Positions 44,900 through 55,259 of a stretch of DNA of 64,000 bases are shown here, piece by piece. Location: positions 248,001 through 312,000 of the forward strand of contig BPQB01000023.1 of NCBI GenBank assembly GCA_019973155.2, in the 5' to 3' direction. The notes below the pieces were generated by a model that saw nothing but the letters and a program-made list of their open reading frames with translations, searched no databases and was not told the origin of the DNA. The translations under genes and the position numbers were made by a program. Positions within the stretch are counted from its first letter, which is position 1. Each line of letters starts with the position of its first letter. The stretch is from Phanerochaete sordida. Lineage: Eukaryota; Basidiomycota; Agaricomycetes; Polyporales; Phanerochaetaceae.

Positions 44900-45957
44900 A
44901 TGGTCTTCATAGACGGAGACCAGTTCATCCGCGATCTATGGCCCGCAGACCTGCCACAGATACATTCAGATTACGAGTCAGAAAAAGAGTTTACAACTCG
45001 AGACATCGTACCTGACGAACTGGAAGATGTGTTCCAATGGGCCTATGTCACCAAAAATCCTGTCAGAGGAGATCCTACACGACGGCACATTTTGCTATAC
45101 CGTGACCTCCCCGAAGCTGTCGAAGACAAGCAACAGATGCAAGTAGCTATACGCGTCCAAGGATACGTCGAGAAGCTGAACCTGTCGCCTACCGGAACCT
45201 GGGATATGTGAGTATTTCGCTTACACGTTCACGTCTGATGACATACAGAATGAGAACCTATCCAGGACCACCCAAAACGCACCTAGAGCTTGCCAATACA
45301 TAGTGTTGTCGGGTGGTGAACATGAAGCAACATTCTCAGCTCAACAGGCCGCACTCGAAAACGTACGACAACTCGTTTACCGTACATTGGGCGTGGAGCA
45401 CGACGCAAACGAGTCGCCTCAGCTGTACCTACAACGGAGGGTTTTCAGCAAGGTCGGTAGATGACAGAGTCGGACATACAAGACTCATCTCGACCTGACA
45501 GGTTCGACCAGGTTGCAAATTACCCAACGCGCTTCAACCGAGCGACGACCTATCTGGCAACGCCAAGCGAATGCAGAATCTGTGGGTGATGTCATCAAGG
45601 TTGCTCGTCGGTAAACAAGGCGACGACCTGAAGATTCGTCCTTGTAACCACATGGTAATCCAAAGGGGAGACTTTGTCGACGTCACAGTTACAGCAGATA
45701 TTGCGTCCGTCGGATCGATGGCAGGACATCGAACTCAAGTACATTTCAAGCTGGAGAACGTCGTCCAACTACAACCGCGTGCAAGGAGGACTGTAAGCCG
45801 ATATCCGATGACCATGATAAGAAACTGACCTCGAAACATACAGGCTGTGCCGCCTACCCCCGAAGTCACATCGGATCTAGTTCCTATCCACAGCAGTATT
45901 CAGTTCTACAGTGAGAATGAAGTGGCCGAGGAGGGAATGCCTCCAACGGAGTAATCC
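44900..45957 (+). CDS. Y-family protein F5
   Basis: Only plus-strand member of the family. Start 44900 with VFIDGDQFIRDLWPADLPQI, then HILLYRDLPEAVEDKQQMQV and the core VAIRVQGYVEKLNL. A splice to TTQNAPRACQYIVLSGGEHE and NVRQLVYRTLGVEHD follows. The C-terminal part is IRPCNHMVIQRGDFVDVTVT, aligning with F1 NEGDVVVVYF. The last exon ends EEGMPPTE at 45957. Intron phases agree except around 45480-45610, where two splice choices are possible. It ends 4 bp before the stop of the helicase gene on the other strand. Confidence 0.58.
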
Positions 45958-45961
45958 ACGG

Positions 45962-48900
45962 TTATCCCATGTCTGCAATGTAGATTATGAGACAAATGCG
46001 ACTGTTACTGTTACTCACGCGATGACAAACTGAGCCGTAAGGGCCTTCGGGCGAGCACTGTCCGTTTGAGCCATCATAGAACCAAGACCCCGCCCGAGAA
46101 TCGACGTGACGGCAGGTGTAATGTCCCTGACTGAAGAAAATAATACCTGCTAATCGAAGCCCATAACTCGAACGATATGCGCTACCCGATATAGTGATTG
46201 GTGGGCTACTTGGAAAACCGCCGCAGTCAGTAACATCTAAGATGAATATGCTCGGCACGGTACCCGGGTCAATCCCATGAAACCTATGCAGAGGTAACGC
46301 CGCAGTGCCGTTTAGAACAGCGATTGCGTGGACTACGTTCGCACAACGCGACAGGCAGAACAAACCTGCATTACATAAATGGGTACTGCACTCAGCACTT
46401 GATCCCGAGACCACTGGCTGGAGGAGCGTGCGTACCAGATCCGACACATCTGTACCTTGACGCGATGCCATATCTTCTCCGACCCACCCGGCGTGAATCA
46501 TAGTCCATAGTCTGTCGCGTAAGTCATCTATCCCATTCTCGCCGCGCGAAACCGCTCGTATGCCGTTCAACATCTTGTGCAGATGGGACTCATCGCCGGC
46601 AGTACACTCGGCTTCAACGAATGTATTAGCCACGTCACTGTTCAAGAAGACCGTCAACACGCAATCTAACGCGCACGTACCCCTTTGAACGTCACATACA
46701 GGTCCATAAGGTACAGCTGCGTCTGTTCGTGCTACAGTACCACGCGTGGACTGTCCAGCCTGAGCTGATACGGCGGTAGTCAACCTAGGGCGCTTGCGAG
46801 CTCTACCACCGTTTGTCCCGTCCCGACATCGTTCCCACGGACTACCACCTAGTTCGTCTGTAGTCCATTCAACATCGGACGACCAATCCAACGACGAGTG
46901 CATATTAGACGGCATATACTCTTTGCCCCGCCATGCCCGGTATGACGCAACTAGCTCGTGACGGGTTACTCCTGCAACTTCCGGTGGCAAGACCCCCTCA
47001 TATCTGAGGCGAGTAATGTCATCTAAACACTCTAGAACACGATATTCCAACTGGAGCTCAGGTGGCAGACCACCTGTCATCTTCAGGCAATCGAAAGACC
47101 GGAGAATGACGGTATCTTCCAGGCTTACCCCCCGAGACAGCGCCGTATACATAGACTGAAAATTCTTGCAGTGCCGAAGGTCAACGACGTTGACATGTCG
47201 CGTCCGTCCTTGGGACACATAGTCCGTCATCGCAAAATTAGGTAAGACACGAACCTGTCGTCTTGATATTGTGATGAGGCTGTCGTCGCGCAACGTACAG
47301 GGGATCGCCTCTGTCGACACTACTACCGGAACTACGTTAATTGGCAGACCGTCGATATGCACATCTCGTGCTGGACGGTTCAACCGTACGAATAAGGTCT
47401 GTAACATGTTCTCTCCAGTCAATGTTTCCTTGTAATCCCATCCCACGACATGTCCTTCTGCGCCGTTCGTTGCACCTAATTCAGTGGCCTCATTTGTCTT
47501 CAACATCACCGGCAGCCCGGGGCAAAGGTCCAACCGACCAGCGACGTGGTCCGTCAAACTCGGAGGTAGCTTCCACAATCTCTTTTGCAATGCAGGCGGC
47601 GGCACGTCGCTTCTTCTTTTGGGATCTCTCGTTCGTAACATCAGTCTCTGCATTACTCTCAGCGACGCCGCAGCAGACGGCCTACTGATCCTGTCCCTTG
47701 AGTAGAACGACGTCAATGCCAACCCCCTTTCCTCTGCAAATTGTCGACTCCCGGCAGTATTAATGGCATCTCGATGAGCATTCCATGCCGTGATAATGGA
47801 CACATCGCGAAATCTGGGTTCCCGTACATGTGGGAATCCAGGTCTAGGCGACGACACTCGTCCGCGAAACAGAGCAATATCTTCTGCTGTACAAGACCTG
47901 TACCGCAAATTCTCCAAAGCAATTCGGTAACGTGCTTCATCCGAGTTTTGTCCTATCTGTCTCATGTTCTGTCGCAGGATGACCACCGTGTCGAACACAT
48001 GCCACAGAAGCTTACCCAGACCGTTGAGTTGACTAGGTCCGGTAAGCCCATCTAACTCTGTCGCCACACTGTGACTATATAACGGATACTGTTTACGACC
48101 GGCAGGTGCTAATTGAGAGAAATCGCCTGCAAATATGACATGTTTCCCTGCGAACGGTATGGTTGAGACATCGAATGCTCCACAGAGATACGCACTGATC
48201 CTGAGCAGGTCGGTACACGACAACATAGACACCTCGTCTATGAAGATCACATCAACTGCGCCCAGTCTCTCTCGGATCTTCTCGCATTTACTACCTGTCA
48301 ACCGATCACCACGACCCATGCTCAGAGCAGAATGGTATGTCGACCCGCCAACCAGAGACGCAGCACTCCCAGTCGGCGCGAGGACCTCGAAACGATGACC
48401 TTCCCCACGGCGTTCGAAGAAAGTCATCAATGCCTTTAGAACTTGCGACTTTCCCGTTCCTCCCATGCCACCCAGGTACATTCTCAGCGGTTTTTCCTTC
48501 CTAGGCCCTGTGACACGTCCGACCACAACTTCAAACGCTCGCTTCTGCTCCACGTTCAGCCTAAACGCTTCCACAACATGACGAACATCGTCCTGCACCG
48601 ACCGAGGGCGGGTACTGAAATCATCCACCAGCGAAGCATTTTCACTTTGTAGGACTCTACCCTCTACAACTGATACGGTATTCCTAACAGGTGCCCCAGA
48701 GGCAACTCGTGAACCCTCTCCATTTGACAACGACGTTCTCACAGACATGCCAAACCGTCTACGGTCTAGCTCGGCGGCCTTCGCATAATCCAGTCTGTCT
48801 TTCCATTCGTCTGCGTTATTATCTGTTCCATTAATAAAATCTATGGCGTCCGAATGATGTACATCAAGAACATCTGGACGTATCCTTTGCTCATGGTATA

Positions 48901-51900
48901 ACGCCATCATCAGCTCTCGCATTTCCTCTGATTTCTTGTCATGTGCAGCTGTTTCAGCACCGACACGCTCGTCGTCTTCCACGGTATGCAGAAAGCGCTC
49001 CATATCCTGCTCTGCGTCACGCTCTATAGCGTAATCATCCTCTGCATGCTCTACAGCGTCCACGTCATTACCGTGCTCGACCCCAGCCAGGAAATCTAGC
49101 TCTCTACGGCGCCGCAGCGAACTGTAATCATCTCTCTCGTCCTGACACTCGTACAGGACATTCATATTGCTCATGACACGCTCTGACCGACCACAGAACT
49201 CAGTACGCCGGAAAGCAGCGTCCCATGTCTCGCCGACTGCCTTCAATTCTCGACCTGATCGCCAGCCTCCGGGCGCGAAAAAAGCGAGCATAGTTCGACA
49301 ATATTCCTCCCTGTCTCCATGATCTTTTCTAGGCAATGTCGGACCGACGAAGTTCAGCACAAATCTTCGCCCTCTCTTCAGAATGAAAACTGCGTGCGTA
49401 TAACGATTTGGATGTCCATCCTCGAACAAATGAAATTCCTTGTCGTCCACCGGTACGTTTTCATCCACTTCGTCCTCGCGCTCCGCAGACTCACGTCCTA
49501 CCATTAAATTCATCAGCGCGAAACCGTTCTGCAGCATCGCCGCCTTTCGTAACTGATGTGAGTTCAGCTTCTTAACCTCCGTCCTCTGAAGGTACTCGTA
49601 CAACGACCAGGTAGCCATCACACTAGGACGATAGATATAATCCTGAATTTTGCTATGCCCCACAACACCGCCTTCACTACAGTCAACTCTGACGTACTCC
49701 TTTGGTCGCTCGCAATGATCGGGGTCAGCCTCAGCACCCGGTAAGTGCTCTCTTTCATCTGCCCACGCGTCTCCGACAAAATTCACATAGCTGTACCAGA
49801 AGAATACCTTGAAGATGTCACCCGTGTAATGATCTGGGTAACCAAGTAAGTGGCTACAGATCATTGGACCACCTGTCTCCGCTCTGCAGGTCAGCGCATT
49901 TACAATCTTCACAATGACCCGCCGGGCCGCTAATTGGCGGTCTAGACCAGCAGTAGTACTGTCGGGACCAGACATCAACACATCGCGGACGACCTCGAAC
50001 ACAGTATGTGTCTTCAAGGCCGGTTTCGTAATGTAATCTGTCACATACGCTAACACTGCTCTCACCTGTGTACCTGATAGCAGACACGTAACGTCCGTGT
50101 TACACCGCAAAACATAGCTGAGCACATTAGAGAAGGTATTAATCCACTCCTCCCGTTTCTTCATACGAATCGCACCTGTCTCACGTTCCACCATTGTCTC
50201 CCAAAATAGCTCCCTCGGAAACCGCGCGCGACAAACGTGCTCCCCTGGCCGCTTGCACCCGTGCTTATGGTCCTTACCATGTCTATTAGACAAGTACACA
50301 ATCTCATCCACTTCATTACATAGTGCGTCGTACCACTCATCCACATCCGCGTCATCCCTCAACTCAGGTGGACGACTCGGAATACTAGCTGTCGGATCGA
50401 CCCACGTTGATTGGTCAGCGCTACCATCTTCTCCACCACTCGAGCGCATGGCCAGCTCTAATCGCCGCCCAACGTCTTCCAAAGATCCTCCGTTGAATTC
50501 ACCTTGGTGACAGCTCTCGAGCCAACTGACTAATGCCGTCCGAAACTCCCCATTCTCCTCGAGGACTCTGTCCCTAATATCTTGTGGACTATACGACCCT
50601 TCTATCCACAACAGCAAATGAAGATGAAGCGTAAGTCGCCCTTGACTCTCGACCGTGCCATAATACGATGACGTCTTACCAAACAGGCCCGGTCTCGTAT
50701 CGTCCGCACGCAGTATAACGTCGATGAACAGGCGCACGACGAAATTAAAGAACCGCGCACATGCTACTGGGTTTGCTGCTATGGCGCGCACTCGATCCGC
50801 TTCCGCGTACGACATGCTACCAGAGGTACCAAGATCCACTTCATACCCGCAAAAATGAAGACATACCGGGTTCTTTATGTCCGCTGGGGCGAACGTGATG
50901 AAGAACATCGGTACCCCCTTCTCCATGATTAACGCTCGAATTTCAGATCGTTGATATTTCTTGCGGGTTACAGATACGGGTACGTGCCCGGCGACATGGT
51001 CAACGAAATTGATCAACTCAAAACAAGCCTTCTCGTCATCACTCTCCGGCCTCGCATATCCTGCTTGCCTCCCTCGTTCTATCAGAGCATCCAACGCCTC
51101 CACTTTTACCGCCATTATCTTTTCTGCAATGCGACCGAAATTGCGTTTTTCCGCCATTATCCATCCCCCACGCGAACTGTGACGGATCTGTTCCTGGTTA
51201 AACGCTAGAAACACGAAATATTCATCAGTTTGAAACCGTCGGTCGTGATATGCTAGTAAGTATTTAACATGTGCAGTACGAGACACAGGACGCATCATTC
51301 GGTCATTCTCGAATCCACCAAGACCGTACGGAAACAACCAAGGGAACATCCCGGGATACAGGCCGGGATTTCGATAAATACTCTCTGGATCAGGCGCATG
51401 ACCATACGCGAGAACCTTGCCACCCGAGCGAACGTGCCGTAGTGCGATAGCAATTTTAACCGTCTTGGGTAGGTCCGCTAACTGCTCAGCAACCACCCCA
51501 TGGACGGCAAGAGGACATGGACCGTCATCCGTCCCTCGTTCTGCATCGCCCCGTTCGAAGACAGCGAGGGAGTGTTCCGCCGTACCTCCACCATGCGACT
51601 GATCAAAGATAATCTCCACAGGTGCATCTCCGTCAGTGTATTCTGCTAGATTGCTCTCGCTTATCTCAACGTCGCCGTAGTCGGAATGGTGCCGCCTCAA
51701 CCAGTTCAACGCAGCCAATATCTTTCCTTTCCGAACCAATAACGGTGTCCTCTTCAACTCTTGAACACTGATACTTCCGCAGCCCATCAGCACGATGGCT
51801 AGACACTCCTCTAACTCACGACGCCTAGGTGGCAAACGATGTTGCAATTTCGCAACTGGCTGTGCAAATACTACAGCGTTTGCACGCATCTTGCGCTGGC

Positions 51901-52987
51901 CCATACCAACTGTCACAACGCAAACATTGTGCCGGTATCGAGCAACCATTATCTTTTCCACAAAGGTAAGACTCTGCAGGCACTCTGGTATCTCACCAAT
52001 CCATAACCCGTTGGCCAGAGACATCGGTGGTACGGAGCCTGCCTGAAGACAGCGCATACATGATCTACACACCAATATCTCGTCCGGACAGCTCGCGTTA
52101 ACGCCCTCCTCACAAAATACCGACCCTCCCGGAACGGTGACTATCCTTTCCCTTTCCAATAGGACGTCGAACAACGGTTCGCAGCGCCGAGCGACCGTTA
52201 ATTCTGCGACACTAACAAGGCGAGCGCACACGGCACAAACGTACTCTTCTACCACATCTGGAGCTATGCGATCGCACCACTCTCGCACGAAAACCGACAA
52301 TTCCCTTCGGGATAGGGGATCCGGCGGAAAGTGCACTTCGTTTTCCCCATTCTCAACTCTCGCTGACACAGGTACAGACTGCAGGTCATGGCCACTGATA
52401 CCGCACTGCGACACATGCGCCTGCCCGGCGACAGACTGCGTGCCCAGACCAGCAGCCGACGTCGACGTCATCCAAGGAGGGAGCCGAGTCGCAGCAGGAC
52501 GAATAAATGCATATACGACCATCGCACATTTCGGCCCGAGACACAGGTGGTTACTTAATGCATTCACCATCGCCTCGACAGTAGTTCCAGCGGCCCGCCC
52601 ACGAATCCCATGCAGCCTGCATACCTTCTTTAAATCCCCGCCCACAGCGATATTTCCGATAAACCTTGCAGGTAGCCGGTACACTACTACGTCATCTCTG
52701 TCGCTGACCTCGTTGACGTCCTGAACAGCAGCGTGAAACACTAGATAATCTGCAGGGTCAAGTCCTTCTACACTGCCCAGTATCGGAACCAGCATCTGCA
52801 GTGAACCAACAGACACGCGCCCTGTTTGCCTCGGCCCCCAACCTCGCAAGGGTCGCCGGCGACGAAGACCACACATCGATATCACGCGCATTACGGACAT
52901 TATCGCGTTGACCATTGACCAAAAGACCATTGTGCCAATGCAACAACAAGCAGCACACAACAGACGTGCGGACCAACCATCGAACAT
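45962..52987 (-). CDS. Helitron-type Rep/Pif1 helicase fused to USP-like protease
   Basis: Intronless, 2,341 residues from ATG 52987 (TATA-like TATAGATATATATTA about 45 bp upstream; the longer frame to 53119 would start before it). Order: hydrophobic N-terminus; Cys-rich zone (CAVCARLVSVAELT, CRSCMRC); Helitron-like N domain with the HUH motif LTLHLHLLLW (about residue 788) and paired tyrosines in YVTDYITK (about 980). Then comes an SF1 Pif1 helicase: Walker A GGMGGTGKS (about 1505), VIFIDEVSM, GDFSQLAP, LRQNMRQ and MYTALSRG. After a linker a C-terminal domain has RGTCALDCVL (candidate nucleophile Cys, about 2104) and QGHYTCRHVD...WFYDG (His box, about 2289), the pattern of ubiquitin-specific proteases. 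Rep nicks and joins single strands and the helicase unwinds, giving rolling-circle transposition. All key residues look intact. Confidence 0.9.
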   Translation of the reverse strand: MFDGWSARLLCAACCCIGTMVFWSMVNAIMSVMRVISMCGLRRRRPLRGWGPRQTGRVSVGSLQMLVPILGSVEGLDPADYLVFHAAVQDVNEVSDRDDVVVYRLPARFIGNIAVGGDLKKVCRLHGIRGRAAGTTVEAMVNALSNHLCLGPKCAMVVYAFIRPAATRLPPWMTSTSAAGLGTQSVAGQAHVSQCGISGHDLQSVPVSARVENGENEVHFPPDPLSRRELSVFVREWCDRIAPDVVEEYVCAVCARLVSVAELTVARRCEPLFDVLLERERIVTVPGGSVFCEEGVNASCPDEILVCRSCMRCLQAGSVPPMSLANGLWIGEIPECLQSLTFVEKIMVARYRHNVCVVTVGMGQRKMRANAVVFAQPVAKLQHRLPPRRRELEECLAIVLMGCGSISVQELKRTPLLVRKGKILAALNWLRRHHSDYGDVEISESNLAEYTDGDAPVEIIFDQSHGGGTAEHSLAVFERGDAERGTDDGPCPLAVHGVVAEQLADLPKTVKIAIALRHVRSGGKVLAYGHAPDPESIYRNPGLYPGMFPWLFPYGLGGFENDRMMRPVSRTAHVKYLLAYHDRRFQTDEYFVFLAFNQEQIRHSSRGGWIMAEKRNFGRIAEKIMAVKVEALDALIERGRQAGYARPESDDEKACFELINFVDHVAGHVPVSVTRKKYQRSEIRALIMEKGVPMFFITFAPADIKNPVCLHFCGYEVDLGTSGSMSYAEADRVRAIAANPVACARFFNFVVRLFIDVILRADDTRPGLFGKTSSYYGTVESQGRLTLHLHLLLWIEGSYSPQDIRDRVLEENGEFRTALVSWLESCHQGEFNGGSLEDVGRRLELAMRSSGGEDGSADQSTWVDPTASIPSRPPELRDDADVDEWYDALCNEVDEIVYLSNRHGKDHKHGCKRPGEHVCRARFPRELFWETMVERETGAIRMKKREEWINTFSNVLSYVLRCNTDVTCLLSGTQVRAVLAYVTDYITKPALKTHTVFEVVRDVLMSGPDSTTAGLDRQLAARRVIVKIVNALTCRAETGGPMICSHLLGYPDHYTGDIFKVFFWYSYVNFVGDAWADEREHLPGAEADPDHCERPKEYVRVDCSEGGVVGHSKIQDYIYRPSVMATWSLYEYLQRTEVKKLNSHQLRKAAMLQNGFALMNLMVGRESAEREDEVDENVPVDDKEFHLFEDGHPNRYTHAVFILKRGRRFVLNFVGPTLPRKDHGDREEYCRTMLAFFAPGGWRSGRELKAVGETWDAAFRRTEFCGRSERVMSNMNVLYECQDERDDYSSLRRRRELDFLAGVEHGNDVDAVEHAEDDYAIERDAEQDMERFLHTVEDDERVGAETAAHDKKSEEMRELMMALYHEQRIRPDVLDVHHSDAIDFINGTDNNADEWKDRLDYAKAAELDRRRFGMSVRTSLSNGEGSRVASGAPVRNTVSVVEGRVLQSENASLVDDFSTRPRSVQDDVRHVVEAFRLNVEQKRAFEVVVGRVTGPRKEKPLRMYLGGMGGTGKSQVLKALMTFFERRGEGHRFEVLAPTGSAASLVGGSTYHSALSMGRGDRLTGSKCEKIRERLGAVDVIFIDEVSMLSCTDLLRISAYLCGAFDVSTIPFAGKHVIFAGDFSQLAPAGRKQYPLYSHSVATELDGLTGPSQLNGLGKLLWHVFDTVVILRQNMRQIGQNSDEARYRIALENLRYRSCTAEDIALFRGRVSSPRPGFPHVREPRFRDVSIITAWNAHRDAINTAGSRQFAEERGLALTSFYSRDRISRPSAAASLRVMQRLMLRTRDPKRRSDVPPPALQKRLWKLPPSLTDHVAGRLDLCPGLPVMLKTNEATELGATNGAEGHVVGWDYKETLTGENMLQTLFVRLNRPARDVHIDGLPINVVPVVVSTEAIPCTLRDDSLITISRRQVRVLPNFAMTDYVSQGRTRHVNVVDLRHCKNFQSMYTALSRGVSLEDTVILRSFDCLKMTGGLPPELQLEYRVLECLDDITRLRYEGVLPPEVAGVTRHELVASYRAWRGKEYMPSNMHSSLDWSSDVEWTTDELGGSPWERCRDGTNGGRARKRPRLTTAVSAQAGQSTRGTVARTDAAVPYGPVCDVQRGTCALDCVLTVFLNSDVANTFVEAECTAGDESHLHKMLNGIRAVSRGENGIDDLRDRLWTMIHAGWVGEDMASRQGTDVSDLVRTLLQPVVSGSSAECSTHLCNAGLFCLSRCANVVHAIAVLNGTAALPLHRFHGIDPGTVPSIFILDVTDCGGFPSSPPITISGSAYRSSYGLRLAGIIFFSQGHYTCRHVDSRAGSWFYDGSNGQCSPEGPYGSVCHRVSNSNSRICLIIYIADMG

Positions 52988-53087
52988 GGTTGCTAGAGCC
53001 CCACTTCTCTCCACAGACACAGACACGCATAATATATATCTATATGGATATAGATCCGCGTAGGCAAATATTTTGAGAATTATCTGC

Positions 53088-53420
53088 GTAGCGGAACAGC
53101 CCTGCTGAGTTCGTTTCACGCACGCATAACTGTCCCGCGCGTACGGAACACCCCGCCGCGTCGAGCCCTAGCACCGGCCGCCAGCGACCGCTCGACGGTA
53201 CAGCTGTATGTAGTCCGTTACGTGCGAGGTGCGAACCACGACACGTCCAGCGCACGTACGGAACGCATCGCGCGGAACGCGTTAGGATCTTGGCGACTTG
53301 GGCGTACAGCTAGTTGACCGCGGCGGCCGCCGGCGACCGCTCAACGTTACAGCTGTATGTATTTCGTTACGTGCGAAGTGCGGCTCACGACACGTCCGAC
53401 GCACGTACGGAACACATCGA
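53088..53420 (-). promoter_or_regulatory. Dyad half-sites upstream of the helicase gene
   Basis: ACGGAACA-type sites at 53092, 53137, 53258, 53271 and 53402, within 105-415 bp upstream of the helicase start. Two longer blocks (about 53130-53280 and 53300-53430) are direct repeats of each other, sharing ACAGCTGTATGTA..CGTTACGTGCGA and CACGTACGGAAC. Confidence 0.62.
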
Positions 53421-53594
53421 CGAGGAACGCGTGAGGATCTTGGCTGACGAGGCGCGCGCGTGACAACAGCGTGACCGCAACTAGGCTGACGAAGCATGCG
53501 TCACAAGGTGACCGAAAACGACGACTACGGCACGTGAGAGGGCGATTTGGGCGAAAAGCTGGTTAACCGATTCCAAAGGGGAATCGGAACCACC

Positions 53595-54242
53595 ATGTCC
53601 GCCAGCACAGCGAGCTCGACAGACACCGTGTCCGACGTACAGTCGCGCTATATCACCATTCTGATACCTCCTTCGCGTGTCCATGTCAATGTTGCAACTC
53701 TTCGACCGAACCCAGCCGAGTCGCCCCCAGACGACGCTCTGTATCGCATGCCTGTGGCGACATCGTCAAGTTCAAGACACCACTGGTGGGTCCGCCGACG
53801 TCGCCATGCATTCCTTGTACGCCGCACGGGGCTCGCGGACGTCAGCCCGCGTTGACTCGATCTGCGTCGAGATGTCTCTTTGTGGTGAGCGCGCTTTACT
53901 TACTAACACGCTGGTCATTCGCTGCCGGCCTTCCCCAGATCCATTGGTACTTCTGTTCAGGGCCCACTTGCACTGGCTACTTCACGCCGACTGTCTTTGA
54001 GCGCATACATCCTCCAGACTGCTGGGAACAGGTGCGCAAAGCCTTCCCCACACTTTGTCTTGTATCAGCAGCCGTTTCCAACGTCCCGTCCAGATGATAC
54101 TGCGTACACTTGTGTGCCGATGAAGCTGGACAATACGCGAGCAGACACCCCTCTACGTCCCATCCCAGGCGAGTCTCTCGCATCACTGTACATCGTAACT
54201 CGACGAGCACACAGTCCCGTTTTCGCACCGGCATACAGTTGA
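53595..54242 (+). CDS. Cys-rich, possibly zinc-binding protein
   Basis: The start CCACCATGTCC at 53595 begins SASTASSTDTVSDVQSRYIT. Later exons in a compatible frame give HACGDIVKFKTPLVGPP, SPCIPCTPHG and, after an intron (about 53884-53939), IHWYFCSGPTCTGYFTP. After another intron (about 54032-54069) come QPFPTSRPDDTAYTCVPMKL and the end SPVFAPAYS. C-x2-C and C-x4-C pairs suggest a zinc ribbon. The join between exon 1 and exon 2 could not be put in phase, so the model is partial. Confidence 0.4.
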
Positions 54243-55259
54243 AGCAAGAAAGGATCAGACGGAAGGATACCTCTTGGCTGCGCGTTATTGCCTTATTGTC
54301 CTTCTACTGAGTTCCACGCAGCGCGAACGGTGGTGCTTCGTGCGAGGATGACAGCGGCTTTGCGCTTTGGCGGCGATGAGCGGATCCCGGTGGCGTTCGG
54401 CAAAGATAACGCTCAGGTATGAAGGCCAAATCATCGTCGTGCGAGCGAGCACCGTAGTCGATGGGCTAATATCAGCATACAGGTTAGCGGCGGAGCTTGA
54501 GGGGTCTACCTTCACGAACATTGGTAGCTCCGACGACCCGCGGCGTCCTGACGACGTTCAGTGATGTGCAAGCGGCACCTTGCTCGTCGCTGTTCATCCA
54601 CCAAGGTATCTGCGACTACAAAGATCGTGAACTCACTAAGTCTCGCTTTACCGCACCTCGAGCGCCCGACGTCCTCGCAAGCACGTCGACTCGTCAGTAC
54701 ATGCGCCAGCCTCCTAGTGCATCATCGATATCCCCACCGTGTGCCCCTCTCAGTCCTCGGCTTGCTTTGCTAGGTGTGTACGCTGTCTCCCTGTCGCTCA
54801 AGTACGTGGCTGACTCGCGCCAAGTAGCCTCGGCACAGCATATTGCTGCATATGCACTGGTTCGGCGCCTGGAGCGCGCACCGCGGGGAGGACTGAGTGT
54901 GGCCGCATACCTGTACTTGCATAGCGACTGTCCTGTACCTATGTAGACGTGGTCCTGCAATACATAGCATTTACCCTGTAAAAGAGACTGGAGACGGCAG
55001 CACAAACGGCCGGGAAATCAGTCAATATCGAGTGGATTTCTCATGCAATTTGCCCGGAAAACCCAGTACATTTTACCGGGCAGCTACCCGCTACAGATGC
55101 CTGGGGAATCCGCCACAATGTACTGGGATTTACCCGCACAAAGTACTGGATATCCCACCACCGGGCGCTTAATTTTGCTCACTTTCGATGGAAAATCCAG
55201 TACCGCCAAATACTGGATTTCCCGTTGCTTCGTGCGGGGTTATCCACTCATTCAGCCAT
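54243..55259. other. Right subterminal region of Y
   Basis: 54350-54950 has open plus-strand stretches (for example AALRFGGDERIPVAFGKDNA, then TTRGVLTTFSDVQAAPCSSL) that may be exons of one more gene, unresolved. 55010-55260 holds many variants of TACTGGATTTCC and GGAAAATCCAGT, mirroring the left end. Confidence 0.45.

Noticed and set aside
52988..53119. Upstream start of the helicase
   Set aside because: A TATA-like box lies within this stretch, so transcription probably begins after it.
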